Of a stretch of DNA of 64,000 nucleotides, positions 18,141-28,133 are shown piece after piece. A model generated the notes under the pieces. It had not been told where the DNA came from, made no database searches, and saw nothing but the letters and a program-made list of their open reading frames with translations. Position numbers and translations under genes: made by a program. Each line of letters begins with the position of its first letter. The stretch's first letter is position 1. Source of the DNA: Ruminococcus sp. HUN007 (GTDB lineage Bacteria; Bacillota; Clostridia; Oscillospirales; Ruminococcaceae); the NCBI RefSeq assembly GCF_000712055.1, contig NZ_JOOA01000002.1:310001-374000 (forward strand), read 5' to 3'.

Positions 18141-18391
18141 CTTTTTTCAGACAGGATATCAGCCTTGAAATTTCTGAAATTTTCTGGCTTAAACCCGCTG
18201 ACAGATTCCCTTTTCCGGAATACTCTTTGATTATAACACAAATTAAAAGAAAAATCCAGTAAGTATATATGATTTTATGAAAGTAAATTCACATTGATTT
18301 TAAAACTTCTGCTGTGTACACAGCAATTAAGAAAAACAGTCCTGCAGATCAGTATGGGATAACAAATCTTTCTGAAGGCATAAATAAAAAA

Positions 18392-18423
18392 GCACACAGG
18401 TTTAACAGAAAAAAACCGTGTGC
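18392..18423 (-). terminator. Terminator of the FHA gene
   Basis: The stem GCACAC..GG / CC..GTGTGC has T-rich sequence on both sides. It lies downstream of the leftward FHA gene, in the 327-base gap 18141-18467. The remainder of that gap is A+T-rich promoter-like sequence for the HD-GYP gene. Confidence 0.6.
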
Positions 18424-18427
18424 CTTT

Positions 18428-18462
18428 AAGAAAGCACTGTTCAAATCGGAAATACGGCTTCA
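18428..18462. repeat. Fragment of the dispersed palindromic element
   Basis: AAGAAAGCACTGTTC, then AAATCGGAAATACGGCTTC, matches the left third of the element (ends plus half of the CCGG hairpin). It breaks off just before the stop codon of the FHA gene, so it is a decayed or truncated copy. Confidence 0.5.
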
Positions 18463-18467
18463 CATGA

Positions 18468-19691
18468 TCATAAGCTTAATCTGAATTCTTCATCGGCAAG
18501 TGTAATACGGCTGTTGTTACTCAGTCTGTATTCTTTCTTACCCTTAAGTTCCTGATCGTCGAGGTACGTATGATTAGTGGAATTGTTATCTGTTATGTAG
18601 AGCACGCCTTTTTTGTTTATAATATCAGCGTGTGCTCTGCTCACTGCACAGTTGTCAGTAATACAGTAGTCTGAAGTTCTGCTGTCAGAACCTATACGGA
18701 AACGCTTTCCCTTTATTTCTATTCTCTCATCATTAGATAATCTGATCAGCACCGGAGCAGTGTGTCCGGATCTGCTTCCGAGAACAACTGTACCGTTTCT
18801 GTCTTTCTCTCTGTTAAAATATCCTTCCTTTCCGTCACTGAACCCAGCCATAAGAGCATCGTCATCTGCAGATTCATCAGTACTGATACCTGCAGGATTT
18901 TTCTGTATTTTATTTTTCCTTCCGAGAAATCCGGAGAAAAAGCCTTTTATACTGCTATCCTCTTCCATTTCTTCGTCGGCAAAACTGTCAAGTGCTGAAA
19001 CCGGACACGACGACTCATTTCTGAAAGAATCACTGTTTTCTGAATTGTTTTCCGAAAAGTTGTTTACCTGATGGTTTTCGAAAGATGTTTCAGCCAGCTG
19101 AACATTGTTTTCCGGGGTACAGTTCTGAACTGAATTTAAGTTTTCGCAGCTGTTCTCATCTGCTATCCTTCTGATAAACTCCGTATCACATGTATCATCG
19201 TTAAGTGCGCCGAGAATTTTTCCGATGTAATCACAGTTTTCTGTGCTGTCGAACTTTACACGGCATATGAAATTTTTCAGAAAATCCTTTGTCTGAACAG
19301 ATTCACGTTCTGTTGTAACAAACGGAAATACACAGAGATGGAGTCTGCCGTTTTCTTCATCATAAAACATTTTATCAGCTTCAAGAATAACCGAACCAGA
19401 ACTTATCATATAATCCGGACAGAGCGCCATAGCTTCAGTAACTGTACTGATAACTGAAAGGATCTCTTTCTTTGTAACTGTCCTTTCAAGCATTTCAGAA
19501 AGAGTTATAAACGGCGTTACATCATAACGAACAGTTGTAACGTCATCGAAATGCATTACTGAAAACGGAAGCATACCGGCTATGTCGTTGTTTTCAAGCA
19601 TTCCCTGTGCAACTGTGTCGAGAACGGCACCTGCATCTGACTCGATAATAAAATAATTCTTTCTTTCGTCATTTTTTATATAGCTTCTCAT
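18468..19691 (-). CDS. FHA-domain protein with DUF6382-like N-terminus
   Basis: The protein has 407 residues and is predicted cytoplasmic. The N-terminal part (about 1-165) resembles the DUF6382 region found in Clostridia next to FHA domains. An acidic, Asn/Ser-rich linker follows (about 175-300). The C-terminal FHA domain (about 320-407) carries 'RIGSDSRTSDYCI', 'SRAHADI' and 'NNSTNHTYLDD', the phosphothreonine-binding residues. In this lineage such proteins often work with Ser/Thr kinases or type VII/Flp secretion, but no kinase or secretion gene is in view. AGGGAG lies upstream of the ATG. It follows signalling genes of the same strand. Confidence 0.8.
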   Translation of the reverse strand: MRSYIKNDERKNYFIIESDAGAVLDTVAQGMLENNDIAGMLPFSVMHFDDVTTVRYDVTPFITLSEMLERTVTKKEILSVISTVTEAMALCPDYMISSGSVILEADKMFYDEENGRLHLCVFPFVTTERESVQTKDFLKNFICRVKFDSTENCDYIGKILGALNDDTCDTEFIRRIADENSCENLNSVQNCTPENNVQLAETSFENHQVNNFSENNSENSDSFRNESSCPVSALDSFADEEMEEDSSIKGFFSGFLGRKNKIQKNPAGISTDESADDDALMAGFSDGKEGYFNREKDRNGTVVLGSRSGHTAPVLIRLSNDERIEIKGKRFRIGSDSRTSDYCITDNCAVSRAHADIINKKGVLYITDNNSTNHTYLDDQELKGKKEYRLSNNSRITLADEEFRLSL

Positions 19692-19841
19692 AATAACATT
19701 AAATCTCCCTTACTGTAAAAAAACTGATTTCCTTTATTATACATCATCCTTTTAAAAAAGTCAAGACATTCCAAGGAATTTTTTTGTAGTTTTTCCGTGA
19801 TGTATTAAATAGCTTAAAATACAGTTAAAGTGACAGTAAAA

Positions 19842-19881
19842 AAGCGAAAGTACCAGAATGTATCCATCAGTACTTTCGCTT
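19842..19881. terminator. Terminator after the M18 aminopeptidase operon
   Basis: A 12-base perfect stem AAGCGAAAGTAC / GTACTTTCGCTT with a 16-base loop and T/A-rich flanks lies downstream of the leftward operon. The rest of the 19692-19921 gap is A+T-rich. Confidence 0.75.
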
Positions 19882-19921
19882 ATTATTATAGGAACCTGAT
19901 CAGCGTTTACATAAGCAGCTT

Positions 19922-21329
19922 TCAGTCATCAATAAATGCTCTGAACGCCTTGTACGCCATATAAAGGTCAGCCTTTGCTATAACTTCGTAAGGTGCATGC
20001 ATTGACAGTACAGGTACACCAACATCGATAACATCGACATTCATAGCCGCAATGTACATTGCAACTGTTCCGCCGCCGCCAGCATCTACCTTGCCAAGTT
20101 CGCCTGTCTGCCATATAACATTGTTTTTATTCATAAGAGTACGGATACGGCCGGTAAATTCCGCTGAAGCATCTGAAGTACCGTATTTGCCTCTCGAGCC
20201 AGTATACTTTGTAACAACAACACCGTAATTAATGTATGAAGCATTGTTCTTTTCCATTACACTCGGATATGTCGGATCAAATGCTGAATTAACATCAGCT
20301 GACAGACACTCTGAATTTGACAGAACAGTTGTTGCTCTTACACCGAAGTCAGCAGCAAGATCTTCAATAAAATATCTGAGGTAAGAAGAATTAAGTCCTG
20401 TATTGCCGTCGCTTCCTATCTCTTCCTTATCAGTCAGTACTGTAATGATAGTTTTTGAAGGTATCTTCTCAGTATTGAGTGCAGCCATAAGAGCCGGATA
20501 AGCACAAACCCTGTCGTCATGTCCGTATGCGCCTATCATGCTTCTGTCAAAAACCTATATCCTTAGCCCTGAATGCAGGAACTGCTTCAAGTTCAGCTGA
20601 AAGGAAATCCTCTTCCTTAATACCGTACTTTTCAAAAAGAATATTAAGGATATTGAGCTTGACAAGTTCACTTTCCTTGTCAGACTTAAACGGACGGGAT
20701 CCGATTATTATGTTAAGGTTCTCACCTTCAATAACTGATGAACCGTTTTTCTTCATCTGTTCCGATGCAAGATGAGGAAGAAGATCGCTGATAACGAAAA
20801 CAGGATCTGATTCGCTTTCACCTATATTGATGTCTGCCTGAGTTCCGTCGCTGAGTACAGCTACACCATGGAGAGCAAGAGGAATAGCTGTCCACTGATA
20901 TTTCTTTATGCCGCCGTAGTAATGGGTTTTAAAAAGCGCTATTTCACTGTCTTCATATACCGGGCACTGCTTAAGGTCAAGACGAGGTGAATCGATATGC
21001 GCTGCATTGATGCGGACACCGTTTTTCACAGATTCACGGCCGATAACTGCAAGAATGACAGCCTTTCCCCTGTTATTTACAAACACCCTGTCACCAGGCT
21101 TAAGCTCAGATCCGGCCTGATACTCAGTGAACCCCTTTTCCGTTGCAGCAGACAGAGCAAATTTTACTGCTTCACGTTCTGTCTTGGCGTCATCGAGGAA
21201 CTTCTTGTAATTTTCAGAAAAGGCATTGATCTTCTTTACCTCTTCTTCATCAATGAGCTGGTAAATATTTTTCTTTTTATAGAAAAGATTATCCTTCAGT
21301 TCTTTTTCAGGTGATTTTTCCTTACTCAT
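19922..21329 (-). CDS. M18-family aminopeptidase, frame broken once
   Basis: Two adjoining frames (20547-21329 and the part below 20539) together make one M18 aminopeptidase of 468 residues after removing one base from the A5 run at 20549-20553. The join then reads 'AKDIGFDRSMIGAYGHDDR'. Zinc-binding and catalytic motifs are intact: 'AAHIDSPRLD', 'GAYGHDDRVCAY', 'DKEEIGSDGNTG' and 'LSMHAPYE'. The cytosolic enzyme releases N-terminal (often acidic) residues from peptides. GGAGTG overlaps the end of coaE, so translation is probably coupled. It is last in the operon DUF951-prfA-Sua5-coaE-M18. Confidence 0.85.
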
Positions 21330-21334
21330 TTAAT

Positions 21335-21977
21335 TCACTCCAGATCTTTAAATTTATTCGAATAGTAACACTTGATTTTGTCAGACATTTCATTCACTAT
21401 ATCATCAAGTCCTGACATACCTTCATTATTTCGGATTATGAAATCTGAATTATCAACAAAGAACTTTTCATTATGCTGAGCACTCATTCTTGCTTTTGCC
21501 TGTTCTTCGCTGATATGATCTCTTTCTATAATTCTCTTGAGACGGGTAGCTTCGTCGGCAATCACTGAAATGATTATTTCACAGAAATCATCTGCACGGC
21601 TTTCGAAAAGAGTCGGAGCGTCGAGCAGTATGAGTTTCTTCCCTTCGGAAGAATTTGACCTGATCAGTGAAAGTATCTCCGAAGTGATGTGAGGATACAT
21701 GATACTGTTGAGCTGTTCAAGTTTCTTTGGATTATTAAAGACAATATCCGCAAGTCTCTGTCTGTTCAGTGATTTGTCTTCTTTAAGTATTCCTGTCCCG
21801 AAAAAAATCGGTTACTTCACGAAGGCAGACGGAATCCGGCTGCATAATATTTCTGGCTATTTCATCCGCATTGATGACAGCGAAACCGTTTTCCATAAAT
21901 TTTCTGCATGCAGTAGTCTTGCCTGAGCCTGTCTGTCCTGTAAGACCGACGACCATTACACCTTCCAAATGATTCAC
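21335..21977 (-). CDS. coaE: Dephospho-CoA kinase, frame broken once
   Basis: The N-terminal frame holds the P-loop 'GLTGQTGSGKTT' (residues about 11-22) and then ends. Removing one base from the A7 run at 21801-21807 restores 'DFFGTGILKEDKSLNRQRL' and joins it to the C-terminal frame ('MYPHITSEI', 'LLDAPTLFES'), giving 213 residues, normal for CoaE. It phosphorylates dephospho-CoA, the last step of CoA synthesis, complementing panB/panC/panD/coaBC at the right end of the window. The start is GTG 21977 overlapping the Sua5 stop (GAGGTGG upstream); ATG 21956 with GGAAGG is an alternative. Confidence 0.85.
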
Positions 21978-23014
21978 GTTTCCACCACCTCATATCCTGC
22001 AGCTCTGATAAGCCTGTTGTATACAGCGAGACCTACACCGTCCTTCTGAGGAGCTCTGACGTAAAGGTTCTTAACACCTTTTTCATCTGCTTCACGAAGT
22101 TTTGAGAATATCTGTTTAGCCTGTTCTTCAGAATCCGATCCGTAAGTCATATATTTAAAAGGAAAACCTTCAGCATCCTGATCATAAATAAGGCAGCACA
22201 TACCTTCATCTTTTCTTGTGGCCGCATATTTAATAAAATGATCAAGATCACCGCAGACAAGAACAACTCTGGCTGCCGGTGAATAATGCTTGTATTTCAT
22301 TCCCGGAGAACGTACTTCCTTTACTTCAGGAACAACATCAGAAAGAATGTTTTCATCTATAATTACTTCATCTACATATTTTCTGAGATCTTCAGCAGTA
22401 ATGAAACCAGGTCTGAGTATACGAATTGAATCATATCCGTCAAAGCATATAACTGTCGATTCAACACCTACTGTACACTCGCCTCCGTCCACAACAGCTT
22501 CTATTCTTCCGTTCATATCTTTTCTGACATGCGCAAGCGTGGTCGGACTTGGAGAGCCTGAAAGATTCGCCGAAGGGGCGGCAAGAGGTTTGCCGACCAG
22601 ATCAATGATCTTTCTCATGACCGGATGTGAAGGCATTCTTACGGCTACTGTATCGAGACCGCCGGTCACTATTTCCGGTACATTATTCTTTTTAGGAAGT
22701 ATCATGGTAAGCGGTCCCGGCCAGAATGCTTCAGCAAGTCTGTACGCCGCCCGCGGGATGTCTTCAGTATATTTCTCCATCATACTCAGGCTGGTAACGT
22801 GAATGATAAGAGGATTGTCCGCCGGTCTGCCCTTTGCAGCAAAAACAGATGCCACCGCTTCACAGTTTGTAGCATCAGCAGCAAGTCCGTATACAGTTTC
22901 TGTAGGAAGCGCAACTACCTTTCCGCTTTTAAGAAGTGATGCAGCTTTTTCAAGGTCACTGTCCCTGTCAGTTAGACAAATAATATCTTTCATACTTACA
23001 CTTTCCGATCCCAT
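21974..23014 (-). CDS. Threonylcarbamoyl-AMP synthase (Sua5/YwlC type)
   Basis: The protein has 346 residues. The N-terminal YrdC domain (about 12-205) carries 'LPTETVYGLAADA', 'KGRPADNPLIIHV' and 'SAPSANLSG' type motifs. The C-terminal Sua5 domain (about 235-346) distinguishes it from short TsaC. It makes threonylcarbamoyl-AMP from Thr, bicarbonate and ATP for the t6A37 modification of ANN-decoding tRNAs. It overlaps coaE by 4 bases and sits after prfA, a common arrangement in Firmicutes. The start may be the ATG at 23014 or the one seven codons later; neither has an ideal ribosome site. Confidence 0.9.
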   Translation of the reverse strand: MGSESVSMKDIICLTDRDSDLEKAASLLKSGKVVALPTETVYGLAADATNCEAVASVFAAKGRPADNPLIIHVTSLSMMEKYTEDIPRAAYRLAEAFWPGPLTMILPKKNNVPEIVTGGLDTVAVRMPSHPVMRKIIDLVGKPLAAPSANLSGSPSPTTLAHVRKDMNGRIEAVVDGGECTVGVESTVICFDGYDSIRILRPGFITAEDLRKYVDEVIIDENILSDVVPEVKEVRSPGMKYKHYSPAARVVLVCGDLDHFIKYAATRKDEGMCCLIYDQDAEGFPFKYMTYGSDSEEQAKQIFSKLREADEKGVKNLYVRAPQKDGVGLAVYNRLIRAAGYEVVET

Positions 23015-23073
23015 TGATTTTCCCGGATCCTGATCTCCTTCTTGAATAAAAGTATACCCCTTAAATCACTAAA

Positions 23074-24150
23074 TCACTGTTCATTCTGTGACGCAAGCTT
23101 TGCAGCCTGGTCTGCAGTTGCAAGTGCGTCGATCACCTCATCAAGATGACCGTTGAGCACATCGTCTATTTTATATAAAGTAAGTCCGATACGGTGATCA
23201 GTTATGCGCCCCTGAGGAAAGTTGTATGTTCTTATCCTCTCTGATCTGTCTCCGGTACCTACCTGCATTTTTCTTTCAGATGCTATCTTGTCAGCCTGCT
23301 CCTGCTGTAAAGCTTCATAAAGTCTTGAACGAAGGATCTTCATGGCACGTTCCCTGTTCTTGAACTGGCTTCGTTCGTCCTGGCACTCTACCACTGTACC
23401 CGTCGGAAGATGGGTTATACGAACTGCAGATTCAGTTTTGTTGATGTGCTGACCACCGGCACCGCTGGCACGGAAAACATCTATTTTAAGTTCTGTCGGA
23501 TTGATCTCAAGTTCAACTTCATCTGCCTCAACAAGTACTGCGACCGTAACTGTTGAAGTATGGATCCTTCCCTGTGATTCAGTTTCCGGAACACGCTGAA
23601 CACGGTGTACACCGCTTTCATACTTGAAACGGGAATATGCCCCTTCACCTTCAATGGAAAAACTGATCTCCTTGAAGCCGCCGAGCTCAGTTTCATTCGA
23701 ATTGAGGACCTCCTGCTTCCATCCGCGTGACTCTGCATACATAGTGTACATTCTGTAGAGGGAATTTGCAAACAGAGCAGCTTCCTCACCGCCTGCTCCG
23801 CCTCTTATTTCAATAATAACATTCTTTTCATCGTTAGGATCCTTAGGAAGGAGAAGAATACGCAGTTCATCAGTAAAACGCTCAATGTTTTCCTTCTGTT
23901 CCTCGAACTCGGTCTGAGCCATTTCCTTCATCTCGGCATCGAGTCCGCCTGCATCGAGCAGTTCCTTTGCCTCTTCAAAATTCTTCTTAGCGTTTAGGTA
24001 CTCGTGGTATTTTTCCACTACCGGTGTAAGAGTCTTGTACTCTTTCATAAGCGAGGTGTACAGTTCAGTATTGCTTATGACGTCCGGGTCTGATAATTTC
24101 AGATTTATTTCATCAAATCTCTGTGAAGTAAATTTTAGCTTTTCAAACAT
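23074..24150 (-). CDS. prfA: Peptide chain release factor 1
   Basis: The protein has 358 residues, standard for RF1. The GGQ peptidyl-hydrolysis motif is at about 232-234 ('[13 protein letters not shown]'). The stop-codon recognition tripeptide is PET at about 188-190, in the place of the RF1 P-x-T motif. 'RGGAGGEEA' and '[16 protein letters not shown]' are family signatures. It releases nascent chains at UAA and UAG. AAAGGAATA precedes the ATG. It lies 14 bases after the DUF951 gene and leads the t6A/CoA/aminopeptidase operon. Confidence 0.95.
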   Translation of the reverse strand: MFEKLKFTSQRFDEINLKLSDPDVISNTELYTSLMKEYKTLTPVVEKYHEYLNAKKNFEEAKELLDAGGLDAEMKEMAQTEFEEQKENIERFTDELRILLLPKDPNDEKNVIIEIRGGAGGEEAALFANSLYRMYTMYAESRGWKQEVLNSNETELGGFKEISFSIEGEGAYSRFKYESGVHRVQRVPETESQGRIHTSTVTVAVLVEADEVELEINPTELKIDVFRASGAGGQHINKTESAVRITHLPTGTVVECQDERSQFKNRERAMKILRSRLYEALQQEQADKIASERKMQVGTGDRSERIRTYNFPQGRITDHRIGLTLYKIDDVLNGHLDEVIDALATADQAAKLASQNEQ

Positions 24151-24164
24151 TAATATTTATTCCT

Positions 24165-24365
24165 TTATAAGTTCTGATTTTCAGCATTTTCCCTGATAAC
24201 GCTCTTGATCCTGCTTTCTATCCTGCTGCGCGGCACCATGAATTCTCTTGAACATCCAAGACATCTGAGTCTGAAATCGGCTCCGGATCTGATGACGAAG
24301 AACTCGTATTTTCCGCAGGGATGCGGTTTTTTCATTACAAGAATATCGCCCGGCTGAACATCCAC
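24165..24365 (-). CDS. DUF951 family small protein
   Basis: The protein has 66 residues. The start is GTG 24365, seven bases after GAAAGGAG; the longer frame beginning at 24395 would include this ribosome site in coding sequence and is rejected. 'GDILVMKKPHPCGKYEF', 'GADFRLRCLGCSR' and 'MVPRSRIE' match DUF951 proteins of Firmicutes. Three Cys residues (CG, CLGC) could bind zinc. Function is unknown; the family is usually found near translation and ribosome-biogenesis genes, as here ahead of prfA. Confidence 0.85.
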   Translation of the reverse strand: MDVQPGDILVMKKPHPCGKYEFFVIRSGADFRLRCLGCSREFMVPRSRIESRIKSVIRENAENQNL

Positions 24366-24484
24366 AGTACCACTCCTTTCCGAGCATGTGCACATTATAT
24401 TATAAACTATTTTTTCGAATTAAGCAATAATAAAAACAGATTTTTTAACTGTGAATGATAAAAAAATATCTTCATTATTTGTAC

Positions 24485-24513
24485 TTTACAAGAATGATCA
24501 TTTGTGGTATAAT
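24485..24513 (+). promoter_or_regulatory. Promoter of the Wzz-like gene
   Basis: TTTACA at 24485-24490 and TATAAT at 24508-24513 are 17 bases apart and 57 bases upstream of the ATG. AGGAG lies just before the start. Confidence 0.65.
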
Positions 24514-24570
24514 GATAAGTGTTCTGTCTGAACACAGAATAATAAGAATGTTTTTATTGAGGAGAAAAAA

Positions 24571-26106
24571 ATGAACGAAAATGAAAAGTACCTCAATGTC
24601 ACTCTCACCAACGCAAGAGAGGAACAAGAGGACGAACAGATCAGTATATCTATAGTAGGAATACTGAGAAATCTCAGAAGATTTTTTGCTTTATGGCTCG
24701 CGATAACTATAATCGCTTCAGTACTCGCTCTGGTAGGTACTGCACTCGTAAAACGCGACAGCTACAAGAAAACAGTTTCACTTGTAAGCTTCACATTCAG
24801 CGGAATAGAAAACGGTCTCGACCCTAAAGGCAATACATTCGACATAAACACACTGAAAAGCCCGCAGATAATCGAAAGTGCACTTGACGATCTCGGAATA
24901 CCGTCTGAAAAACTTGAAGATATCAGAAAGAACATCTCTTTTGAAGCAATCAGACCGGAAGAAGAAGTTGAAAGACTCACAGCTTACAAAAACATCTTCG
25001 ATGCCGGAACAGGCAATTCAATGAATGCGATTTCCGAACTTCTCAAAACCAATACTTATCCTTCTACTTATAAAGTATATTTTGACTATGCACCTACAGG
25101 TCTTACTGATACTGAAGCTGCATCAGTACTCAATACAATGCTTGAATGCTACAGCGAATACTTCATGGAAGCATACGGCTACAACAAGTCACTCGGAAGT
25201 TCGCTTGCTGCGCTTGACTACAAGGACTATGACTACGCTGAAGCAGTCGATGTATTCGATGATGCTCTCACGAAGATCTCAAACTATGTAAGCCAGGTCG
25301 AAAAGACAGAACTTCAGAACGGTTCATCAACTAATTCAAACCGTTTCCGTTCATCTGACACAGGCTACACATTCCCTGACCTTTCAGAAACGATCAGCAC
25401 ATTAAGATCTATTGATCTTGAAAGGATCTCTTCCTACGTTACTATCAATACAATAACAAAGGACAAGGATACTCTCCTTACAAACTACACATATCAGGTC
25501 GAACTTCTCGAAAGAAAGAAAGCTGTATGCAATGATACTCTTTCAACTATAAATGCTTCTATAAAAGGTTATCAGAAGAACACTGTAATGATCTACGGTT
25601 CTGATACTGACGATAAAAGAAACATGACAGCAACACAGGCATCTGAGGAATACGACAAGCTCTTCCAGAAGAAAGAAGAGATACAGAATGAACTTTCAGA
25701 AACAGTTCAGAAGATCAATCTTTACAACAAGAGAATCGAACGACTTAATTCCTCAACAACAGTAAATTCTGCTGCCAAGAAAGCCAAAGTTGAAGCTGAT
25801 CTCGAAAAGCTCGACAAGCAGATCAAGTTACTTATCGATCTTGTAAACAGAACAACTGATGACTTCTACAGAACAGTAGTTTTCTCAAAGGCTTACAACA
25901 TTCTTGTTCCTGCAAATTCATCAAACAGCAATTCAGCAACACGTGCTCTTACAGACGCCGTAATGCCGATTGCTATTGCTGATGCTATTATATTTGTCAT
26001 TTACTTCGCAGTTGCATTCATTCTTTCATGCATTGAAGAATACGCAAAGGAAGATAAAAACAAGAAAAACAAAAAGGAAAAAAAACCTGAAGCTGCATCA
26101 AACTGA
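24571..26106 (+). CDS. Wzz-like polysaccharide chain-length / co-polymerase protein
   Basis: The protein has 511 residues. The layout is typical of polysaccharide co-polymerases: an N-terminal membrane segment (about 37-60), a long extracytoplasmic alpha-helical region with predicted coiled coils (about 170-430) and a C-terminal membrane segment (about 464-490), then a Lys-rich cytoplasmic tail. There is no tyrosine kinase domain. The family sets chain length of capsule or exopolysaccharide. No polymerase, flippase or glycosyltransferase lies nearby, so it acts with genes elsewhere or has another envelope role. It is a single-gene unit with its own promoter and terminator. Confidence 0.65.
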   Translation: MNENEKYLNVTLTNAREEQEDEQISISIVGILRNLRRFFALWLAITIIASVLALVGTALVKRDSYKKTVSLVSFTFSGIENGLDPKGNTFDINTLKSPQIIESALDDLGIPSEKLEDIRKNISFEAIRPEEEVERLTAYKNIFDAGTGNSMNAISELLKTNTYPSTYKVYFDYAPTGLTDTEAASVLNTMLECYSEYFMEAYGYNKSLGSSLAALDYKDYDYAEAVDVFDDALTKISNYVSQVEKTELQNGSSTNSNRFRSSDTGYTFPDLSETISTLRSIDLERISSYVTINTITKDKDTLLTNYTYQVELLERKKAVCNDTLSTINASIKGYQKNTVMIYGSDTDDKRNMTATQASEEYDKLFQKKEEIQNELSETVQKINLYNKRIERLNSSTTVNSAAKKAKVEADLEKLDKQIKLLIDLVNRTTDDFYRTVVFSKAYNILVPANSSNSNSATRALTDAVMPIAIADAIIFVIYFAVAFILSCIEEYAKEDKNKKNKKEKKPEAASN

Positions 26107-26117
26107 TCAGTTATCAT

Positions 26118-26148
26118 ACCCGGTCTATAAACAGACCGGGTTTTATTT
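26118..26148 (+). terminator. Terminator of the Wzz-like gene
   Basis: The stem ACCCGGTCT / AGACCGGGT is followed by a T-rich run. Confidence 0.85.
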
Positions 26149-26153
26149 TTATA

Positions 26154-26183
26154 TTGACATACTTTCAGAATGTATTGTATAAT
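26154..26183 (+). promoter_or_regulatory. Promoter of the folate operon
   Basis: TTGACA at 26154-26159 and TATAAT at 26178-26183 are both perfect consensus hexamers with an 18-base spacer. The predicted leader (about 26190-26253) contains a GC-rich hairpin, CGGCG / CGCTGCCG, and then AGGAGAAG before the ATG. Confidence 0.8.
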
Positions 26184-26253
26184 TATTGTGTATGAACTAA
26201 CGAGACGGCGCTTCCCTGAACGCTGCCGGTAATATTACAGGAGAAGAGAAAAA

Positions 26254-27540
26254 ATGAATTTTACAGAAACAGTTGATTACCTATCTTCAGCCGAACAATA
26301 TGGAATAATCCCGGGACTTGACAGTATAAAAAGACTGTGTCATAAACTGTCCGATCCTCAGGACACTCTTAACATAATACACATTGCCGGCACAAACGGA
26401 AAAGGCTCGGCAGGTGCTTTCCTTGAAAGTATTCTCAGAAATGCCGGCTATAAAACGGGACGGTACGTTTCTCCTGCAGTTATGGACTATCTTGAAAAGA
26501 TACAGTACTGCGGCAGAAACATTACGGAAAATGAGTACGCCGCAGCAGTTTCAAAAGTTAAAAAGGCAGCAGATGAAATAGTATCGGAAGGCTATCCTCA
26601 CCCTACTGTTTTTGAACTTGAGACTGCAGCTGCTTTCTGCTTCTTTGCCGATCACGACTGTGATCTGATACTTCTTGAAGCCGGAATGGGCGGACGATCA
26701 GATGCCACAAACATCATAAGCAGCAGCGAACTTTCAATAATAACATCGATCAGTCTTGAACATACAAAATTTCTAGGAAACACGATTGAAGAAATTGCTG
26801 CCGAAAAAGGCGGCATCATAAAGCAGGGCGGCAGTGTTCTTACACTCATGCAGAATCAGGCAGTTACAGGTGTTCTGACAGATATATGCAGGGAACGCGG
26901 TGCAGATCTCAGCATTACCATGATCTACAATATCTCAGACTACAGTTTTACCGGAACGACTCAGACCTTTACATACCAGAACTTTAAAGATCTTAAAATA
27001 CATCTTCTCGGCAAATATCAGACTGAAAACGCAGCTTTAGCTGTAGATGCATGCAGCATATTAAACAACAAGGGATATGTTATCACTGAAGACAATATCC
27101 GTGAAGGTCTTTCGAAAACAGTATGGCCGGGACGCTTTGAAGTAATAAGGGAATCCTCGCCTATGTTCATTATAGACGGTGCGCATAATGTTTCCGCTGC
27201 AAGAAGGCTCAGGGAAACAATTGATATCTGTTTCACCGAAAGACACATAACATATATAATGGGAACATTCAAAGACAAGGAATATTCTGAGATAGCAAGA
27301 TATACTACCAAGCGTGCAGATATGGTCTATACTGTAAGTACAGAAGGAAAACGCGGTCTTGATGCTGAAAAACTTGCGGAGGCTGTAAAACCATACAACA
27401 GCAATGTAAAACCGGTCTCATCTGTCGCTGAAGCGGTTTCAAAATGTCTTGAAGATAACTGTGACATTGTCATAGCCTTTGGTTCCCTCTCATTCTTAAA
27501 GAAAATCAGAGACTGCGTAAACGGAGCAAAAGATAAATGA
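26254..27540 (+). CDS. folC: Folylpolyglutamate / dihydrofolate synthase
   Basis: The protein has 428 residues. The P-loop 'HIAGTNGKGS' is at about 43-52, 'LLEAGMGGRSDATNI' follows, and the C-terminal Mur-ligase-like domain has 'FIIDGAHNV'. The enzyme attaches glutamate to dihydropteroate and extends polyglutamate tails using ATP. It leads the folate operon and its stop overlaps the HD-domain gene by four bases (ATGA). Confidence 0.92.
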   Translation: MNFTETVDYLSSAEQYGIIPGLDSIKRLCHKLSDPQDTLNIIHIAGTNGKGSAGAFLESILRNAGYKTGRYVSPAVMDYLEKIQYCGRNITENEYAAAVSKVKKAADEIVSEGYPHPTVFELETAAAFCFFADHDCDLILLEAGMGGRSDATNIISSSELSIITSISLEHTKFLGNTIEEIAAEKGGIIKQGGSVLTLMQNQAVTGVLTDICRERGADLSITMIYNISDYSFTGTTQTFTYQNFKDLKIHLLGKYQTENAALAVDACSILNNKGYVITEDNIREGLSKTVWPGRFEVIRESSPMFIIDGAHNVSAARRLRETIDICFTERHITYIMGTFKDKEYSEIARYTTKRADMVYTVSTEGKRGLDAEKLAEAVKPYNSNVKPVSSVAEAVSKCLEDNCDIVIAFGSLSFLKKIRDCVNGAKDK

Positions 27541-28025
27541 ATCTTAAATACCAGAGGATCTTAAAGAACAGATCCTATATCACCATTATTAAAAACATTG
27601 AAATCCGGGAAAGAAACAGATTTTTCTGTCGTCACGGTATGGAGCACCTTATTTCAGTAGCAAGAATAGCATACATTATTTCCCTTGAGGAAAAGGTATC
27701 AATCTCAAAAGACATCATCTACGCTGCTTCCCTGCTCCATGACATAGGCAGATACGAAGAATACGAAACCGGTCGTTCACACAATGAAGCCGGTGCCGAA
27801 AAAGCGGAAGCCATTCTTCTTGAATGCGGTTATTCTGATGATGAAATAAAAGAAATTACCGCTGCTATACGCACACACGGTCACGACGGTTATCCTGAAA
27901 AGGCATCTCCTCTTGAACGGCTTCTGTGTATGGCAGACAAACTTTCGCGAACATGCTTTAACTGTCCTGCTCACGAAGAATGCAACTGGTCAGCAGATAA
28001 AAAAAATGAAACGCTGTTTTACTGA
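27537..28025 (+). CDS. HD-domain phosphohydrolase in the folate operon
   Basis: The protein has 162 residues. The HD metal-binding set is 'RHGMEHLISVARI', 'ASLLHDIGRYEEYETG' and 'IRTHGH'. A C-terminal 'CFNCPAHEECNW' may add a metal or structural site. It is translationally coupled to folC and followed by folP. HD proteins occur at this place in folate operons of many Clostridia. A phosphatase step on a pterin triphosphate is a reasonable inference, but the substrate is not shown by sequence. No folE or other pterin phosphatase gene is in the window. Confidence 0.8.
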   Translation: MNLKYQRILKNRSYITIIKNIEIRERNRFFCRHGMEHLISVARIAYIISLEEKVSISKDIIYAASLLHDIGRYEEYETGRSHNEAGAEKAEAILLECGYSDDEIKEITAAIRTHGHDGYPEKASPLERLLCMADKLSRTCFNCPAHEECNWSADKKNETLFY

Positions 28026-28133
28026 TAATGTACCCTCAGAAGATCATTATCACGTAAACTGACATATATCCGGAAAGCAGAACGGGTTCTGCTGATCCCG
28101 GAACAGCAAATACTCCAAGGAAGTGCATACACT

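Noticed and set aside
19922..21329. Treating the split M18 aminopeptidase as two separate genes or a pseudogene
   Set aside because: Motifs are intact on both sides and a single extra base in an A5 run explains the split, the same as in eight other genes.
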